Source: Spisula solida (taxonomy: Eukaryota > Mollusca > Bivalvia > Venerida > Mactridae). From it: DNA of 64,000 nucleotides. The notes beneath the pieces were generated by a model. That model worked only from the letters and a program-made list of their open reading frames with translations, was not told where the DNA came from and searched no databases. This document shows, in pieces, positions 38,850 to 52,566 of the stretch. Both the position numbers and the translations under genes were made by a program. Each line of letters starts with the position of its first letter. The first letter of the stretch is position 1. The stretch is taken from positions 13,753,455 to 13,817,454 of the forward strand of contig OX365948.1 in the NCBI GenBank assembly GCA_947247005.1. The letters run 5' to 3'.

Positions 38850-41800
38850 GTAAAAGGGAAAGCATTGAAGATATAATATTGTAAGTCTTGTTGGCATTTT
38901 ATTTGTACAAGAATTTTTGCTGCCTACATGTGAGTCCAATATGCAATTCAACTACCAAAGAAAAAAACTAATTTTTAATAAACATTTAGTTGCACTGGTC
39001 AGTGATATTGGCCAGAATGGTCAGGCATATATTGACCAAAGCAGCTGTATACTTAAGGTGACAAATCATCACAGGTTCCGCTGTTATATAAAATAATTAA
39101 TTTTACGCATCACAGTGATAATTATGATAATAAATTAAAGGTAAGATTTACACACTTGATAACAGCAGGTAACATGATTCCAGCAGTGAGGATATATGTA
39201 TGGTTACTGTAATATTCACACATAGTTTTACCACCAAAATAATTATACCACCAGGGGTATCATTTGTGCATTATAAGTATGGTAATTAATTAATTCATGA
39301 ATCAATTATCTGAATTTACTAGGAGAATAAAGTCTAAAAATAGTCTTTTCCAGGCTTATTATAACACAGATAATGTAATTACTTTATTAACATTGTCATG
39401 CAAAATAAGCTATTTTTCATTTAATTGACAAATTGCGAAAAATAAGGTATTTTTTATTTAATTTTGAACATTTGCAAGCAATTTTATACCAAATTGCAAT
39501 GAAACAATAATTGTTCTGTTAATATTTAGCAAATCAGATTAAAAAAAGAAACATTCTGATGCTATAATACATTCAACCTGGCACTTATTACCAGTAAATG
39601 TTACATTATAAAGGTGAGTTTTCAGTATACATCGATCATCACCGACTTACTACACTCCTGATTGCATGATTGTATTGCACATTTTTCCCCTCTAAACAAA
39701 ATAACATTTTTTATATTTTCATCAATTTTCTCATAATAAAGGATTATTTGTTGATATTCCATCAGTTTGCCTCACTGTTGAGATTTGCAGGTGGATAAGT
39801 CTATGTAACATTGACAGTATTAACTCATCATGATGTATGCTGATAAGCCATGCCTAACATGTCAACTCTATATCACCAACCATGATCTAGCACAGGCCTA
39901 ACCAGACACCTGCCAAAACATTAATTATCATCATTTACAATCATTTACCTTAATACTGCATCAATATAACAGTTTCTGCACATTCTACGACCCTTAATCT
40001 GCTCAAGTACAAAGGGGCTATGTATTGATCTTAATTAACGAGGACGGAATATAAAATTTGCCTATCTTCATCTTTAAAAACCTAAGCCCCTTATTTTGAT
40101 TAATTACTTATCATAGCTTTTAGATTAAACTGCTAATAATTTCTAAACTGACAAATTATTTTATTTAAAAGTGTATATTTACAATTGCAATAAATTACAT
40201 GCCATTTTTATTTGCAATACAATGTTCGCCAATACTTTATATAAGATTTTTTTACCAAAATACAGATATTTTAGGTGTATTAATAAACATATATGAGAAA
40301 CTGGCAATTTAAGTAAAAGCAATTTTGTAATAAATAAATCTGCAATGAATGAGTGACAGTTGACAGAGGTGAATAGTTTCACACATGTATATTATAGTGC
40401 AACATATTAACAGAACCCGAAAGGATAAAACGATAGAAGAACGATAAAAGAACCAGTATTTTATACGTTAACCACAGGGTAATCTGATTCGGGAAGGCTG
40501 GCAGTAACCCGATTCATAACAAATCATAAAACTGAACTATAATAATTGTACAGAAATTACGCAGATATACATATTTTACGCAGTTTTAATAAGATTTTAA
40601 TAGGAAACAGTCTTAGTCATTTCTTGATTTATTTCCATGTAATACATCGTGGGCAGTTGCGAATCTACTTAATACAATGTTGTCATTCTATTTTTTTTTT
40701 CACAGAAAAATTGGTTTTACAGATTAAGGAGGAATATATCTCCTTGAATTATACCTCGAAATATGATGAATGGATAAAGAGAAAAAAATCAGCTTTGAAA
40801 ATGAAGAGCTTAAAATTTCGTGGTTTCAAACCTCCTGATTTCAAAATAAATCAAAGGATTTGACAATGTACTTGTAATCATTGGAGTACCAGTACACCAT
40901 ATGAATACAATTCTTACAGCTCTTCTTTCTAAATATTTAAAAAACTAATATATCAATCCCTGTTATTTTTCTCTCCTGAGCTTGTTTGAGGGAATCCAAC
41001 TTTGATTGAATATAAACAAGGTACTTGTTCGTGAGACATAATCAATGTAAATGCTAAGCTGATATAAATGGCTTTTTTCAAGTGTTCGCCATTATGGTTA
41101 ACAGCGTATTTTGTCATTGATCTTCATATCAATGGCCGAAGCCCTTAAACGGCCCTTTACTCCTGATGGGTACAAGTGACAATCATCGTGTTATGATAAG
41201 GGTCCTTGGTTTTTTAACGAGACAAAATCTCCAAGATGCATTGTAGCGGTCGCCATGGAGTGTAAGATTTTAGAACTCTCATTCATACACAGAACTCGAG
41301 GATTTTTATTTGTTTTTGAATGATCTTCACAGTAATAGTGAACATTGAATAAAACACAAGCCTAGACATGCAGGAATGGACAAACCATAACACTCATTAT
41401 CTTCAAATTAATTCTTCTTCCTCTTGTTTGCCTCTGTCACTACAGCACTTTTTGCCAGGTAGACGGTCTTCTAGAGATCCTCAGTGCCATGACATATAGA
41501 TCTTCTGGTGCGGTTAGCTCACATTGTGTTTCAGATAGCTATAGCTGCTATAAATCTTGCAAGCAAAGAAGGTGAATATTTATTGTGGAATCTAAAGAAT
41601 TTGGAAAATCATTTATTTTACCATGAATTTAGGAATGCCAGTATGACAAGAATGGTTTCACCAGAACAGAACAGAAATCACCATGCAATCTGATGCATTC
41701 TACAGAAACTGAGATATCAAACTGACGAAAACACAAACAACAAATACATGAGAACACCGGGTATCATTTAACTGTCTTGAGAACTTTTGTCACACTTCTT

Positions 41801-44681
41801 TCCATACTTCATTGTAAGAGAAATTTCCTTGACTTCAATGACACGACTTCTTTAATTCTTTGTTAACACAGAAAATGACAATTTAAGGAAACGTTGACAA
41901 ACAAGGTTATTATATAGAGCGAGAGTCATAAATGAGATGTTATCATACCATATTATCTCTAATACAACATCACACGACAGTAACAGACATTTCTTGTCGA
42001 CAGGAAAGTGAAACTGTTATGTGAATAGTACTCAGTACATTAGTCCTGAGAAAAAAGATGACTTTTCAAATGCCAAAAAAATCATAATTACACAATTTGA
42101 ATGTAATTAATTTAATTCTCGTTGGTGAAAATTGTATATATTTTGACTAAATCAGAATAATTTGAGAGAAATACTATAATGCTAAAATCTGCTGTCCGTG
42201 TAGAAATCATTAAAGTGACATTACCGCAAGTGCCAATCATAAAGCTTCCAAGTTGCAAGTCTAAAACAGCTAGAATGGCAGATTTTGTTTACAAAACACC
42301 AAAATCAAATTAACAGTACTCTTTGGATTGCAAACAAATGCAATTTAGGTGATTCTAAAACAATAACAAAACATGTGACATGAAAGACGGAAATTTATGG
42401 TGACTGTCACTTTAAAACAGGGTAACAGGACTTTTTTAACAAATATAAACAATGCAAGTCAGATTTATTGAGACACTAAGTTGACTGTTGAAACACCTTT
42501 GAACAAATGATAGAATGAAGATTTGAAGTCATGTTTAACATCAGAACTTGAACGGATTAGGTAATCAATAAATTACAATACAAAAATAACTTTTCCCTGA
42601 AAACATGACCAATTCTATCAAACAAAAATCACAGATATTTCTGTTTAAAAATTCCCTTTTTTCATCGAGGCAATTGAAAGACAAACAAACATCAAAAGAT
42701 AATTTTTAAATGTTGGAACATTCTAATATTTTCCAAGCAAATAAAACAATAAACTGTACTTTTCAATGAATGATGTTTGGTCTGGTTTACAAGGATATCC
42801 GATTCAGAGTCCCACACGGTGTGTACTGACAACATGAAGTGGATATATGACATCAAGACTTGTACTATGGAAGGCAATGGAATCATGGCACAGGCCTTAC
42901 ATATATTCTGTAAATGAAAGAGGTCATTCAGATCTCCTGTGGAATAATATGGACAAGTGCTATTAAATACTGACTCTCTCCAAAAGATGCTTTAAATATC
43001 ATGTTTCCTCTGGGCAGACTATAAATATGCCAGGCCTGCATATTATCATAAGAAAATTGAAGTTTTGTTAATTTGAATTTTTTTACTGGGTCATTTTATT
43101 GTTTTGATTTTTTAAGTTTTATGTGTATATAGTAGATATAACTTTGTGGTCATTAAGATTGCCTTGTCAGATAACCATCATTTTCTAGTCTATTTGCTTC
43201 TATAAATGAGAAAATTGGGAATCTGTATTTTGATTGACAACTCAATATTTTTGTTCACCGAATTGATGACAGCCTTTCAAACATGCCAATGTTTAGATAA
43301 GCATAAAACATACATGTTACTTCACATTCAATCATTACCTTGAATCAACAAATGCATCAATACTTAATGATTATGTAAACAATTAATAAACAAAGTGTGC
43401 CTCGGGGAAAATTCCTTTACTGTGGTACTTCATGTCAAATCAGAAACAAAAAAATCATAAATTTTCGAGGGTTCAGAGCATAATTAAAAAATTAATTTAT
43501 TGGAAATTTGTGGCTTAATATTAAGAAAATTCATTTCTTAAAGTCATCAGTGACTTCGCAATAAGGAGACACTAGTTTTCATCAGTAAAATGTATCTGAA
43601 TGCTTAATATGTACCAATTATTTAACTTAATTCATGTTAAAGAATTAACCACCAACATATCAATACATTGTATACCTTTAAACCTAACTGTGCAATTAAT
43701 TACCTTCAAGCCCCCACCCAAAAATGTCTGGTTTGTAACATACGTGTAAAGCACACTACAACAAATACCATACACCCATTTTATTTCGGTCTTAACATTA
43801 TTTTGTGTTTGTAAAACAGCGACACATTGTTAAATAGTTGTGTACAACTGTTTCGGTCAGCCAATCAAACATAAATACTTTCGGTACATGGTCGGTAACC
43901 CTATTATTGTCACAAAGTGATTGGTGGATATATCGATGACAGAGATAAGATCATACAAAATCTTTACCTTGAATATTTACAAACACACACTCGTCTTCAT
44001 CTCTTTAATTGTTTTAATCTAAAATATAACCCACCTGTATACCAATGTTATGGTTTGCAATCAGAAAATATATTACAATAATTCATATTTCAGCTCATTA
44101 TGAAGCTGATCATTCCAGATGAGATAATCATTGCCATCACTCAACCAGTTCATTAAAATATACTTAAATATATTAGTTTCAACTAATACAAATACAAACA
44201 GAAATTACAGAAGAATAGTTCATTCACTCAGCTATATTACAATAGTTCCAAAAACGACTTAAAGAAAATAATTTAACAAAGTAGCAGGAGGACAGACTGT
44301 TATATTAGTTTCTGAGGATATTGAAATGTTTAAATCATGACTTAACGATTCTGATGATTATATATATATTGTCTGATTTCAAGGTTTGCGGCAAGGAAAC
44401 AGGAATGTTAGATGACTGTAGAGCTGCTGATGTAGCAGCTTTATTTAGATAGAGCAACTCTTATATGAACTGCTTTTATCTGTTTATAAATGTAGATATC
44501 CATGAATTGTATTTATTGTCAATGCAGGGTATATTTGATTGACAAATAAATTAGGAACATTGAATTTCAGTTTCTGAGTTTTAACACTTTGGTCATTTCA
44601 ATTTTCAGATCAACATAACAATATGGGAAAGACCTGCATTTTTATACAAACTCAAAGGTTAATAATCGAGCATCAAAATAT
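38850..44681. other. no gene seen
   Basis: AT-rich DNA. A plus-strand frame at 40546-40863 (105 codons) shows no recognisable motif and AT-rich codons. The stretch 41090-41330 is less AT-rich and is noted under findings. Confidence 0.45.
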
Positions 44682-45084
44682 ATCATTATAATTTACAATC
44701 ACACTATTAACAGAAACTTCAAAATATAATTCACCAAAGATCAACAAATTTTCTGTTTATTATATGCTTTAATTTCCCTTAAAACTGTACCGTAATTGGC
44801 TTAATTGGAAAAATCACGTCGAAATTGGAACGTCACGACGTGATAATTGTGATGTCATGATGACGTAACGTACATTTTAAGGCCCGGCGCTGTTGGCGTT
44901 ACGTTTATTTTTCTGAACGATACTGGGACCAGCTTCTAAAACAGTGAAAATAACAAAGTGGTAATTTCACTGTTATTTTCACTGTTATTTTCACTGAAAC
45001 ATCTCCGTAATCCATTGAAAGCAAATAATAAATCATTATAATTTACAATCACACTATTAACAGAAACTTCAAAATATAATTCAC
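44682..45084. repeat. 53-bp direct repeats flanking a 297-bp segment
   Basis: An identical 53-base sequence beginning ATCATTATAATTTACAATCA occurs at 44682-44734 and 45032-45084. The intervening segment is unrelated, GC-richer, and contains two inverted-repeat structures: ATCACGTCG/CGACGTGAT (44813-44821 with 44836-44844) and CAGTGAAAATAACA (44942-44955) opposed to two copies of its complement (44971-44984 and 44983-44996). Confidence 0.85.
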
Positions 45085-48000
45085 AATGTTATTCTGGAAT
45101 TTTTACATTTGAATTCAGGCTTTCTTTTAGACCAACTTACAGCTTAGTTGTCTGTGACGCTACAAGTACATGTGTAATGCACATACATACCCAAGCAAGC
45201 ATACATTTCAGACACAAAACACAGGTCCCCCAAAGGTTATCTCAAGAAAAACTGTGCTGTCTTAACAATGTAATAAACCAAAGAATATTTGTGGTGAATA
45301 ATCACTGAGTCTCCCAGATAAATTCAGATAAATACAGACTTGAGCAATTATTTCTTACAAGTAGATTACCGTAAAAACATATAGCACCAATTTACTCAGC
45401 TCTAGAAATAAGGTGAGATATTGTTCTACTTGATGTTTGACAACCTAATATGAACAATTCAATGTAAATATACAACTTCATTAAAATAAATAAAATAATT
45501 GTTTTTATTATATAAATGAGCATTCTCGAGAACTTTCTTATTAAATAAAACAATTATAATATACATAAACCAATTAATGTCACTTGACATAATATAAATT
45601 AATTTACATATTTTTTGCCAAGTAAAAGGATAACAATGAGTGAAAAATTAAATAAAGAATAAAAATATAAAATATTTAATTTGAATTAAAAAATTTAAAT
45701 CTGAATTTTATTTGAATGTTTTAAAACATGATTTAAATAATACATATAATTGTATTACAAATAAGAACTTAAAAATAAAAAGATTAAACTATAATTGTTC
45801 ACCAAACACGTGAAAAGTAAACATAAAGGTTTAAATATAGAAAATTTTGACACGATTTGGGACGTTGAGTAGAAAGCGTCACACGTTCTCTGACAATATT
45901 TACATAGTAAAAATAGCACCCGTTAATAATACCTGATTTCTTTTCAATATTACTACTCTCAGTAACAGATACCATAATTAAATAAAGTTTTAATCGTTTC
46001 ATTTTATAATATAGGGTAAAATCGTTTTTCATTCTATGTTAAAAGTCAGATCCTAATGACAAAGCCCCTGTTGACTTAAGACTTTCAAAAACATTCTGCT
46101 TCTTAAAGTTGTTTTTAAAAACTTTACATTTGAAAAACATAATCTTATTTCAATAAAAACATAGAGTAAATTAATTTCATCTACTGTGTACAGTAGGCAT
46201 ATTGCATAGATATATAGTGTGTGTAGTTATATGAGGAAGAATTAGAGATATCCGTATTAAATTTCCCAAGAAATGAAATCTTGTCCGTGAATTTGGAATA
46301 TAATCTGACGAGGAGGATTAAACATGATACCTAGAATGTAACACTTGAGTAGTATGTTATACATATCTTACAACCTGTTGTATGTGTCTAAATACATATG
46401 TAATATCTATACAATAACATATGATAAGACATCGGCTTTCAGCTTCATAGTTTCATTATATGAATCATTTCAAAGTTGTCATATTATTACAAAAACAGTG
46501 CTACAGAATTTGACAGTCACAAAATGTTCCTACATGACTCAAGTACCTTTCCTTACAAGAGAAGGCGAGTATATGTCCCAGGACCACTGTGAACCCAAGG
46601 TAGAAACAACAAATGATGATACCATTTGTATGTAAGGCGTGAATTGGTTAATTAATTGAAACTCAGTCTATTAAGTATAATAATGAACCTGCAATGTAAA
46701 GTAATAACATAAAACAATAATAAAACACAATAAAAACTAATAAAACTTACATTGATATATCAATAGTCCTGCTATATTTCAGTCACTCAAAAGGCTTCAC
46801 TTAGTATTACTCCAACATCCAAAATATCAACAAATCCTAAACACTAACATTCAGATAGTCAGCTCAGTTATTATGAAACATCAAATCCACGAATATTTTT
46901 TGAAAACGCTGCAACATACGTACAAGTAACTGATTCTGATAAACACCAAGGATAGCAGTATAATCACTCTGCCATTAATATTAATAGATTTCCAATAAAG
47001 AATCATTACTGGTTGACCATCCACTAGAATTCACTGTTCATAGGTGGAGTCAGCTTGATTAAGCCACACCTACACCTGTTAGACTCCTCCCACTAGGCAG
47101 ATAAGCTCCTCCTCCTATGAAATATGATATCCCTACACTATGCAGTGTATCTGTCAATCATATAAACCAACTGGGAATGCTAACTAATTATCGGCCTATC
47201 ATGGAGGAGCATCACCTTTTCACAACACAAATCGTATTATTCACCAGTCCAATATATATTCAACAAGTTTCTTATGGAAGATAAAAACTGGTGAAGGGCC
47301 GAAGCTTCACATAGTATCAGTTGTTACAGACCCTAAGTGTTTTGGTATACAGGTGCCAAACAGTTACAGACAAATAAAATCATTCTGAGCTTCAGGTTTA
47401 TATGATTTTATAGTTAGGAAAATGTCAATTTTATTTGTATTTTCTGAAGATCAGGCAAAATAGAATAGAGGATTGGTTTGCTAACAATATTGTCCACGGT
47501 CTTGTGGTATTAAAGGTTTTATATGAAGGCATAACATTATGAAGCTGAAAAGAGCATCAAAATATTTGTATTCGATTGAGACAGTTGTAAGTCCATGGTC
47601 TTTGGCTTTTCCCTATTAATAAAGTGGCCAATGACGAATATAATATCTTGTGGTATTAAAGGTTTACGAACAAATGCATGACATCATGAAGCTGAAAACA
47701 GCATCAAGGATTACATGTACATCTGACCACAACTTTTGTAATTATATCCATACAGTCTGGAGCACCAATGTGTTCATTATATCACCATGATATCATAATA
47801 TATATGGTGACATATTACAACATTTAATGCTAATTTAACAAACTCAAACCTTGAGATTTTCAAGTTAAAGATAATTATTATCATTTGCTGTAGTTTTGTA
47901 ATGCATGTAGAAATAATATGGAATTGTACTTTACATGAAGACAAAAAGAAAGCCTAATGTATTATATGCGATACATAGCAAATTTCTTATATTACGAATG

Positions 48001-48913
48001 CTATGTTAGAGATAAGATTGTTGATGTCAATCCTGGCTCATCTGAGCTTAAAATATTAATAGTAATTATATGGCAGTTTATTTGTATATTCATTAATACT
48101 GTTACTATACAAATTTTATATATTTCTGAACTTTGCATTTATGCGGAAGACAAATGAACAAAATTTAAACATTAAATGATAAATAAATAAAAAATATTAA
48201 TTTCATAAATATATTAATATTGTCATTGATAATACTGCAAGGTGACAGTTGCCTGGAGTCAGACCTTTCAATGTTATCCCATTCATTTTAATACAACATT
48301 TCTATGACAAATTATTTATTTTAACTTAAACGTTATTTTCTAACACAGATGCAAGAGACAGTCTTTTGTTGAGTACAAGTTCAACGGGTCATTTAAGGTA
48401 AATACATGGCTTGCGATGATAAAACGACCACTAACCACTGTATTATACATTCTTCTATAAATACATACTTGACCGGCCCCCAACATCAAAATCCCTATCT
48501 CCAGGTATTGTTTGAGATGGACATAATTTTAAAACCGAATAATTCACATTGACCATAAGGTTATGTCCGTCCATCCATTGTTACCAGTGTGAACAAGTGA
48601 CAAGTTAAGTGTCCAGATCAGGAAATCATTGACCACTAAATAACAGACAGTGATAGATTCTGTTTAAGTCACTATTTACATTAAGATAAGCCACTGACCT
48701 TAAATGTTTACAAAACTTATTTTCAAACATTTACCAATAAGCTGAGAGTGAAAAAGACCATGCAATCCTTTCTTTACTGAAAACTGTCAATTTCAGCAAG
48801 ATTAAATATGAATATGTTAAATGTCATATAAAGTGCTGAGCTGTAGTAGCTGTAACATCAACCATTGAGTCGAACAACTTGTGAATGTTCATATCTGCAG
48901 ATGAGAATCTTTA
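45085..48913. other. no gene seen
   Basis: Very AT-rich. A diverged duplicate of about 75 bases starting CTTGTGGTATTAAAGGTTT lies at 47501 and 47647. Nothing else could be supported. Confidence 0.45.
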
Positions 48914-48929
48914 ATGTCTGCTGCTAGCG

Positions 48930-49225
48930 TTGAATATTTGCGGTTTGCTGATGATCGGGAATATTTGACTTTGGCTGATGATGGTGAATACTTGTCTGCT
49001 CTTGATGGCGAATATTTGATGTCTGCTGATGATGGTGAATTTTTGTTATTTTCTGGAGACCTGGTGGTTAGTACTTGCCTTCTGATGCTTAGTGGTGAAT
49101 AGTTGCTGTCTGCTCTTGATGGTGCATACTTGTCTGCTCTTGATGGGGAATGAGTTGATGTCTGCTACTATACTGCAGGTGATTATGTAATATTTGACTT
49201 CTGCTGATGATGGTAAATATTTGTC
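48930..49225. repeat. degenerate GATGATGGTGAATATTTG repeat
   Basis: About eight imperfect units of 27-36 bases share the core GCTGATGATGGTGAATATTT. The first part is open on the plus strand and gives ADDGEYL-like repeats (48914-49102). I see no gene context, so I treat it as a repeat. Confidence 0.8.
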
Positions 49226-49504
49226 TATTTGTTGGCTGCTGTCAAAGATCAGATTATGTAAGAAGAGAGAAATCAGATAAGGAAACTTATAACTGTACAT
49301 AAACAAATATTAAGTGACACTGAACCAATGTAAAAATACACTCAACATGCAAATGAACTGTAATCTGATTTTTAAAAGATTTACTTCTGCGTTACATTGG
49401 AAATTATTAATAATTTCATTCTCAAATACACATCATAGTTAAACATCTACTCAGATGACATAACTTTATTTATCATTTGGGGTTAATTATTAAAAGTTAC
49501 CCTG

Positions 49505-49722
49505 CCTGATTTCAGTCATATGGCGACCACCCAGTCTCATTACCGGTATCAAGATATTGGGCCAGCCAATTCATCAAATACTCTAATACACCACATGCCA
49601 AACAGTAGAGAAATATCTGAGTTACCTTTTTCAACAACTGTGGTTGCGAGTCACAGATTAGGATTGAACCAAATCCTGTTGCAAAGCCGGGTGCTATAAC
49701 CATTAAACCACTGAGCCCAAAC
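49505..49722 (-). mobile_element. tRNA-derived SINE-like element
   Basis: On the minus strand, sequence from 49722 reads GGGCTCAGTGGTTTAATGG (A-box-like) and, about 30 bases later, GGTTCAATCC (B-box-like). The spacing and intervening anticodon-arm-like sequence resemble a tRNA gene. The region after the tRNA-like head is a unique-looking body of about 140 bases. An intact tRNA fold is not convincing, so a SINE or tRNA pseudogene is likelier than a functional tRNA. The 3' boundary is approximate. Confidence 0.55.
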
Positions 49723-49780
49723 TGATAAGCTATACTGGTACATAATACTCTAAAGGAACAAGACTGCGTTCAATAAACGC

Positions 49781-50053
49781 TTATGCCCCCTGTGGAAGCC
49801 TTGTCCATAAATAGGTCTAAGTCCAAAATTAGGTCAAGGTGAAGGTCAAAATGGGGTTAGGTGATACTGGCGTGTGGAGAGTGTTCATACACAACATCCA
49901 TGCAAGTATGAAAGCTTTGTAGCAAGCCATATTAATGCTAGAAGAAACGGTCAATTTGGGTTAACCAGGACGGACGGACGAACGGACGGACGGACGAACG
50001 GACGGACAGGTGAATCACTATATGCCTCCCCATCTATCGATAGGGGGGCATAA
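49781..50053. mobile_element. short inverted-repeat element, TTATGCCCCC ends, GGAC repeats
   Basis: It begins TTATGCCCCC and ends GGGGGCATAA, a perfect 10-bp inverted repeat, with a GGACGGACGGACGAAC tract at 49968-50007 near the right end and an AAGGTCAAAATGG segment in the middle. This layout matches a family very common in molluscan genomes, as I recall it. It has no coding capacity, so it would depend on another element. No clear target duplication was seen. Confidence 0.7.
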
Positions 50054-52549
50054 AAAAAAACACCATGGCCATAAGTAAACTGTAAACATATTGCATCAAA
50101 ACTGGTCTTGTACATAATATGCAACTTTCAAATTTGTCTATGCTACACCAACCAACCAGCAGCAAGCATTTATCATCCAACCAAGAAGCAGCAAGCACTT
50201 ATCATCCAACCAATCAACAGCCAGCAATCATAGGTGACCGAATGTGGCTTACGAAAGTAACAAGTAAACATTACCTTCAGAACAAAACCTGGACAAAGAG
50301 CATGCTTAAAGGCTCTGGAACAGAGCATAAATTAAATGCATCTACCCTACAGGAGAAAACATATAATATTGTATAGAATTATAGGCATTTGCATAATAAA
50401 ACCATAGAAGTGAACTGAAGTCACAAGTACATTGGAACTCTGACATATTGGAGGAGTTTCACACACCATTCCACCTGAATAGAGCAGATGACAATCAGAT
50501 AGATAAACTTGTCATTTTGTTGTTGACCAGATAATGTTGCCTCATCATTGCTTTCAGACAAAGATATTTATCTCCTATATACAATTAACCAAGGTCAACC
50601 ATTCCCAAATTTTCAATTATTTCCCTAATTTTTACCAAATAGTGACCCTTTGACTATCACCATAATCGGCCGAGATCAAACGTAGGTACCAACAGCAAAG
50701 TGGTGGTAATCACAATAATCTAACTAATTAGCATAAATGTTGTCTAATTATACATTTAAGGACCAATCAAGATCGATTATTCCACGATATGAAAACCAAT
50801 TACATAAAGCGATAGACATCAAAAATTGAAAAATGTCACTTGATTGTTAAATTTTCGAAGGTAATTTCAACACAAAAAGCAACCAGTTAACTTACTGAAT
50901 AGACCAGGATTTTACAGGTACAGGTATGAATGGAGGACACCAAGAGAACAGAACCAATCCAAACATGTTATTCAAGTCTTTCCACTAAATAGCACAAAAC
51001 AATACTTTCACAACTAAACATGTTATAAAGTAAATATTACCATGAGGACCATCCAACAAGAAACATGGAAATTCTACATAAACAAGGTTTCAAACAATGT
51101 CCATAACTCTGCTGAAACTTGACCGTTCCATAAAAACATGAGCACAATCTTCCAAAGAGCATTTTAGTTTTATTGGTATTTCGGCATTTGAAATGCCTTT
51201 GACCATAGTAAGGTCAAATGATAGCCAAATAACAGAAATTCTGTAAAGACACACTGAACAAACCAGTTTTTCACCAGTGACCATTCCATGGCACACCATC
51301 TCCTCATACCTCTATGTACCATTGCCTTGATTATAATCATTGTGTTGTGACCTTGCTGCTTTGTTCTTGTTTCTGTTTCATTTTATTCATAAATAGTTCT
51401 GTCCTTGCATTGCGGGGTCACCAGGCTGTAATCTTTGCTTCTTCCCTTTGGTCTCTTACTTGTTGTTTCATATTAACTTAAGGCTCCCCAGTTGGCCAGT
51501 ATTTGGCAATACACGGCAAACCCTCTACTTCAATATAGATTAACAGCAACAATTTCAACAAGTTGGTCAGCATTACTTAACACGAAAACGTACAGTCAGG
51601 TAAGTCTCAAGTCTTGCGGCAGAACGGCTAGGACAAATTCCTGACAATTGGACATTTGTTAAACATGCCTTACTGATTGCAGCATGTAATTATTTGAGAT
51701 CAAGACCACAGTGACCTTATACCCAGTTAACCTTTATTTGCAGGTCATGATCAAACTCACTACCAAGTTTAAGGACCTGAGGTCCCGATTTCACAAAGGA
51801 TTAACTGAACTGGATCAAATTTGATCCTGACAATAATTTCCTAAGTTTTTTGTTGCTTTTGGCAGTAAAACTTATACTCATGTACAGAATACCTAAACCA
51901 CTTCAAGTTAACGTGTTCAAAATATTCATAATATCATTTTTTTTCTGTTGCCAAAGTGAATTATTGTACTTGAGACTGAAACAGATTCTGAAAAACCAGG
52001 ATCAATTTTTAAAACCAGGATTAAATCTAATAATCTGAACATCTTCATAACTGAGGCTAAACACTTATTTTGATTTCTTTGAAATTGAAGGTTACATCAT
52101 TACCTATCCACCTGTATAAAAATATCAAGCATAACCTTAATATAATTCCAGAAATTTTAAAGGACATCTTTTTGAGCTTGATTCTGATTGTCCATCAGAT
52201 ATTTTATGAACCTACAGACCATCAGTCACTCACAGACTTAAACCAACATGTGCAAATTAATGTGGCCACCACTTCTTCAAATAGGGGGCATTATTATATA
52301 ATAACTAAACATTTAACAATTACTTAAGTTTTGTAATATACTGAATTGTACGTAATTTACCCACTTTTAAGATGACAAGGCAGAAAGATTATATCCACAC
52401 TGTCATTATCATTACAAAAACAATTCTATATTACATACTATTTTTGTTTCTGTCCTATTTTAAATTAGAACATTTCGTATCCAAAGACCCTAGCAATAAT
52501 TATCTCATCATTTATTCAACATTTAAACATACAATCAAGCCACCTGTGT
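50054..52549. other. no gene seen
   Basis: AT-rich. CCAACCAACCAGCAGCAAGC-type short repeats lie around 50145-50225. No coding or transposon signal was recognised. Confidence 0.45.
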
Positions 52550-52566
52550 CCCCCCCCCCCCCCCCC
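52550..52566. repeat. poly-C run of 17
   Basis: Uninterrupted C homopolymer. Its length is likely unreliable in sequencing. Confidence 0.95.

Noticed and set aside
40546..40863. 105-codon plus-strand frame
   Set aside because: AT-driven composition, no motif, no splice or promoter context supporting it.
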